A DNA stretch of 35,504 nt from positions 1 through 35,504 of the forward strand of contig NZ_WQHX01000016.1 of the NCBI RefSeq assembly GCF_013035425.1, read 5' to 3'. The notes below the pieces were generated by a model. That model had not been told where the DNA came from. It saw only the letters and a list, made by a program, of their open reading frames with translations, and did no database searches. This document shows positions 32,900 to 35,504 of this stretch, piece after piece (the stretch's first letter is position 1; each line of letters starts with the position of its first letter). The stretch comes from Ruegeria arenilitoris (GTDB lineage: Bacteria > Pseudomonadota > Alphaproteobacteria > Rhodobacterales > Rhodobacteraceae). The position numbers and the translations under genes were made by a program.

Positions 32900-35299
32900 A
32901 TGGTTAAATTCGACGAGCGTAGTAAGGTTGTTTCTATGGATACGCGGGGCTCGCAAGAAGGATTGGATCCAGAAACTCTGCTGGATGACCTCGCTCGCGG
33001 ACAACAGCGAGAGGCGGCCACACGCAGTATTCTTGAAGTCATCAGCCAGAGCCGTGAAGACGAGAAACCTGTTTTTGATGCGATCCTCGATCACGCTTGC
33101 AAGCTCTGCAACGCGCCGTTTGCAGGGCTGGTTTTGGGTACTGCAAATGACAACGCGCAGACGCTGGCCGCGCACAATGGCATGTTCCAAGCAGCGGTCG
33201 ATTTGTTTGAGAGTGGGCAGATGCGTATGGACAGAGACTTGTCTTACGCGGCGCGATCCATCATTGACGGTTGCCTTGTTGCATTCGACGATATGGGTAC
33301 GAGCGAGCTTTACAAAAATGGCAGCCCTATTGTCCGCTCCATGGTCGATACTTCAAACATCCGAAGTGTGCTTTTCGCTCCATTGCTCAAGGACGGCGTC
33401 GGAATAGGAAGTTTAACTCTGTTCCGGCGAGAGATCAGTCCTTTCGATCCGTCAGAAGTTTCGCTCGCTCAGACGTTTGCTGAACAAGCCGTGATCGCAA
33501 TTGAGAACGTACGTCAATTCCGCGAAATTCAGACCCGGCTTGAACGTGAGTCTGCTACACGAGAAGTTCTCGAAGTGATTAGCCGTTCCCGCGACGATGA
33601 AAAACCTGTGTTCGATACAATCCTCAACAGCGTATTGCGTTTGTGCGATGTGGATATGTCGGCTTTGGCGATGCTCAATAAAGAGGGAACACATCTTGAA
33701 CTCATAGCAAATGCTGGTGCCCGGTTTCTGAAATTGAAACCGGGCGAAGAAAAATGGCCGATTGACAGCGATTTGACGGTGTCCCGAGCAGTTCGTGAGC
33801 GTCGCAACATCGTTACTGAAGACTTGCGCGATGACGTATACCACAGGGGAGAACCAACGCGAGTGGCGCTCGTAGAGAAAGAGGGCATGCGCTCCCAATT
33901 GGTGATCCCCCTGATGGCCGACCAACGGGCAATAGGTTCGTTCGTTCTGCAGCAAAGAACAAAGCGATTGTTTTCACAGGACGAAATCTCGCAGCTCCAA
34001 TCCTTCGCCGCGCAAGCGGTGATTGCTATTGAGAACGTGCGCCAATTCCGCGAAGTGCAAGAGCGACTTGCTCATTCGAAGGCTTCGGCTGAAGTACTGG
34101 ACATCATCAGCCGGTCACGAGCGGACGAACAGCCCGTTTTTGACGTTATTTTAGAAAGCGTATCCCAGCTCTGTCACGCTCCACTTGCCCTTCTGCATAT
34201 CACAGATAATCGGCGCAAGCGCGTTAGATGCCCGGCCTACCGAGGAACCGGAGACGAGTTTGCTTCTCGGTTGTCTGAATTTGATGAAGACCTCGACACC
34301 TCCAAGCTGGTTGTTGTGGAAGCAATCCGCTCCGGGAAGATTATACAGGTCGACGACCTCGCCGATGACGCGCTTTATCATGCAGGCAATGAATGGCGCC
34401 GCAGAATTGTAGATGAGGAAGGTGCGCGATCCTTTTTGTCAGTGCCACTACTTTCCGGGGTGCAAGCGCTGGGAACACTCACGCTCTACAGGCGGGAAGT
34501 TCTGCCCTTCACTGAGGACGACATAAGTCTTGTCAAAGGCTTCGCGGCGCAGGCGGTCATAGCCATCGAAAACGTACGCCAATTTAAGGAGTTGCAAGCG
34601 CTGAACGCCGAACTGGGTGAAAGAGTTGACGCGCAAGTTGGAGAGATAGAGCGCATGGGTAAGCTTAAGCGCTTCCTTCCGGCCGCCGTAGCGGACACGG
34701 TTATCTCCTCCGGTTCGGACAAGATGCTATCGAGCCACCGGGCCTTATTGGGGGTTCTCTTCTGTGACATCCGCGGCTTCACCGCCTTCTGCGAAACCGC
34801 CGAACCCGAAGAGACAATTGAGGTTCTGCAAACCTATCACCAAGAGATGGGCAAGCTCATCAACGCACATGGCGCGGGCGTAGATCATCGCATGGGTGAT
34901 GGAATAATGGTACTTTTTAATGACCCTATCCCATGCGACGATCCTGCTGGCGACGCCGTGCGCCTTGCCGTCGCTATGCGCTCACGCATGACTGAACTCA
35001 GTCAAGAATGGAAGCGTATGGGTTTCCGTTTGGGCTTCGGAGTGGGCGTTTCGCTGGGCTATGCAACCGTTGGAATGGTGGGTTACGAAGGGCGGTCCGA
35101 CTACACCGCTTCCGGTACCGCCATCAACGTCGCTTCCCGCTTGTGCGAAATGGCGGAAGACGGAGAAATCCTTCTCAGCACCCGTGCGTCCATAGCGGTG
35201 GAGGACGACTTCTCGTCAGTCTCGGCAGGAGATTTTGTGCTGAAGGGTATCCGCGAACCGGTCGAGGTATTCAAGTTAGCGGCAGACTTTGACGGATAG
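32900..35299 (+). CDS. class III adenylate/guanylate cyclase with three tandem GAF domains
   Basis: Large soluble signalling enzyme of about 800 residues. Three GAF domains follow one another, each introduced by a near-identical segment (VISQSREDEKPVFDAIL, VISRSRDDEKPVFDTIL, IISRSRADEQPVFDVIL) and each closed by AVIAIENVRQF and a short helix. A coiled linker leads to the C-terminal cyclase domain: LFCDIRGFTAF (metal Asp), DHRMGDGIMVLFND (second metal Asp) and DYTASGTAINVASRL (Thr at the second base position, Asn and Arg). The usual base-contacting Lys before GDG is His here. No membrane helix or signal peptide is seen. The start is uncertain: 32900 (used here), 32936 (AAGG eight bases upstream) and 32825 are all in frame. 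The GAF domains probably bind small ligands or chromophores; no chromophore-binding Cys is obvious. Confidence 0.9.
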   Translation: MVKFDERSKVVSMDTRGSQEGLDPETLLDDLARGQQREAATRSILEVISQSREDEKPVFDAILDHACKLCNAPFAGLVLGTANDNAQTLAAHNGMFQAAVDLFESGQMRMDRDLSYAARSIIDGCLVAFDDMGTSELYKNGSPIVRSMVDTSNIRSVLFAPLLKDGVGIGSLTLFRREISPFDPSEVSLAQTFAEQAVIAIENVRQFREIQTRLERESATREVLEVISRSRDDEKPVFDTILNSVLRLCDVDMSALAMLNKEGTHLELIANAGARFLKLKPGEEKWPIDSDLTVSRAVRERRNIVTEDLRDDVYHRGEPTRVALVEKEGMRSQLVIPLMADQRAIGSFVLQQRTKRLFSQDEISQLQSFAAQAVIAIENVRQFREVQERLAHSKASAEVLDIISRSRADEQPVFDVILESVSQLCHAPLALLHITDNRRKRVRCPAYRGTGDEFASRLSEFDEDLDTSKLVVVEAIRSGKIIQVDDLADDALYHAGNEWRRRIVDEEGARSFLSVPLLSGVQALGTLTLYRREVLPFTEDDISLVKGFAAQAVIAIENVRQFKELQALNAELGERVDAQVGEIERMGKLKRFLPAAVADTVISSGSDKMLSSHRALLGVLFCDIRGFTAFCETAEPEETIEVLQTYHQEMGKLINAHGAGVDHRMGDGIMVLFNDPIPCDDPAGDAVRLAVAMRSRMTELSQEWKRMGFRLGFGVGVSLGYATVGMVGYEGRSDYTASGTAINVASRLCEMAEDGEILLSTRASIAVEDDFSSVSAGDFVLKGIREPVEVFKLAADFDG

Positions 35300-35326
35300 C
35301 AAACGGATAAAATCGGCTGCGGCTAC

Positions 35327-35352
35327 ATTGGGCTCGAAGCAGTCGGTCAGTC
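35327..35352 (+). repeat. dispersed intergenic repeat, copy E (partial)
   Basis: ATTGGGCTCGAAGCAGTC matches the head of copies A and D. A degenerate tail (AACAGACGAC) follows at about 35360, but the GCGGAC block is not evident. It lies 28 bp after the GAF cyclase stop codon. The remaining sequence to the window end shows no gene. Confidence 0.4.
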
Positions 35353-35504
35353 CAGATTGAACAGACGACAGCTTTCGAATGCCGAATGGCCGCGCATCGG
35401 GCCAAACCCTTGAAAACACAAGATAATCTTTATCGGCGGATCCGCTCCTCAACTGCTCCGAATACCTCATTTCGGTTTACTTGTACCGCGACAAACCCCT
35501 TATC

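Overview
The window looks like chromosomal DNA from an alphaproteobacterium, most likely a Roseobacter-group member of the Rhodobacteraceae. This is inferred from moderately high GC with AT-richer intergenic regions, frequent GTG/TTG starts, many M20/M81 peptidases, peptide ABC operons and a proteobacterial-style cyanophycin cluster. No rRNA, tRNA, CRISPR array or obvious insertion sequence was seen. The only mobility gene is a short tyrosine recombinase at the left end.

Layout. (1) 1-1923: a sparse left edge with a small tyrosine recombinase and a RES-domain toxin-like gene without a visible antitoxin, both on the minus strand. (2) 1991-12960: an M81 (MlrC-type) metallopeptidase, a LysR regulator, then a tightly packed plus-strand operon. 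The operon holds a solute-binding protein, two permeases, two ATPases (Dpp/Opp type) and two M20 hydrolases, with start/stop overlaps between consecutive transporter genes. It reads as an import-and-hydrolyse system for peptides or N-acyl amino acids. (3) 13362-15441: an MFS transporter and, on the other strand, a 2-oxoglutarate/Fe(II) oxygenase. (4) 15950-22635: a cyanophycin module in the order iadA, cphB, cphA, then a second CphA-like protein. That protein keeps a degenerate N-region and the Mur-ligase half but has lost about 270 residues corresponding to the ATP-grasp domain. (5) 22882-30236: two units in which an AraC regulator is divergent from exported proteins: a secreted amidohydrolase, and a pair of DUF1254/DUF1214 proteins, the second carrying an OmpA-like domain at its N-terminus. 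(6) 30565-35299: two class III nucleotide cyclases with different sensory parts (NTF2/SnoaL-like; three GAF domains) flanking an M20 aminoacylase.

How it works together. The cyanophycin module should make (CphA), depolymerise (CphB) and hydrolyse the beta-Asp-Arg dipeptide (IadA) of an Arg/Asp nitrogen store. The neighbouring peptide importer and several amidohydrolases could feed amino acids into it, though that link is inference from proximity only.

Between the genes, a degenerate dispersed repeat recurs at least five times. It has a TTGGGCTC head and an ACGAC..GCGGAC tail, with inverted-repeat potential in between, and is the main structure that the genes do not explain. The best candidates for something undescribed are the ATP-grasp-less CphA paralogue, the OmpA-DUF1254 fusion and this repeat family.
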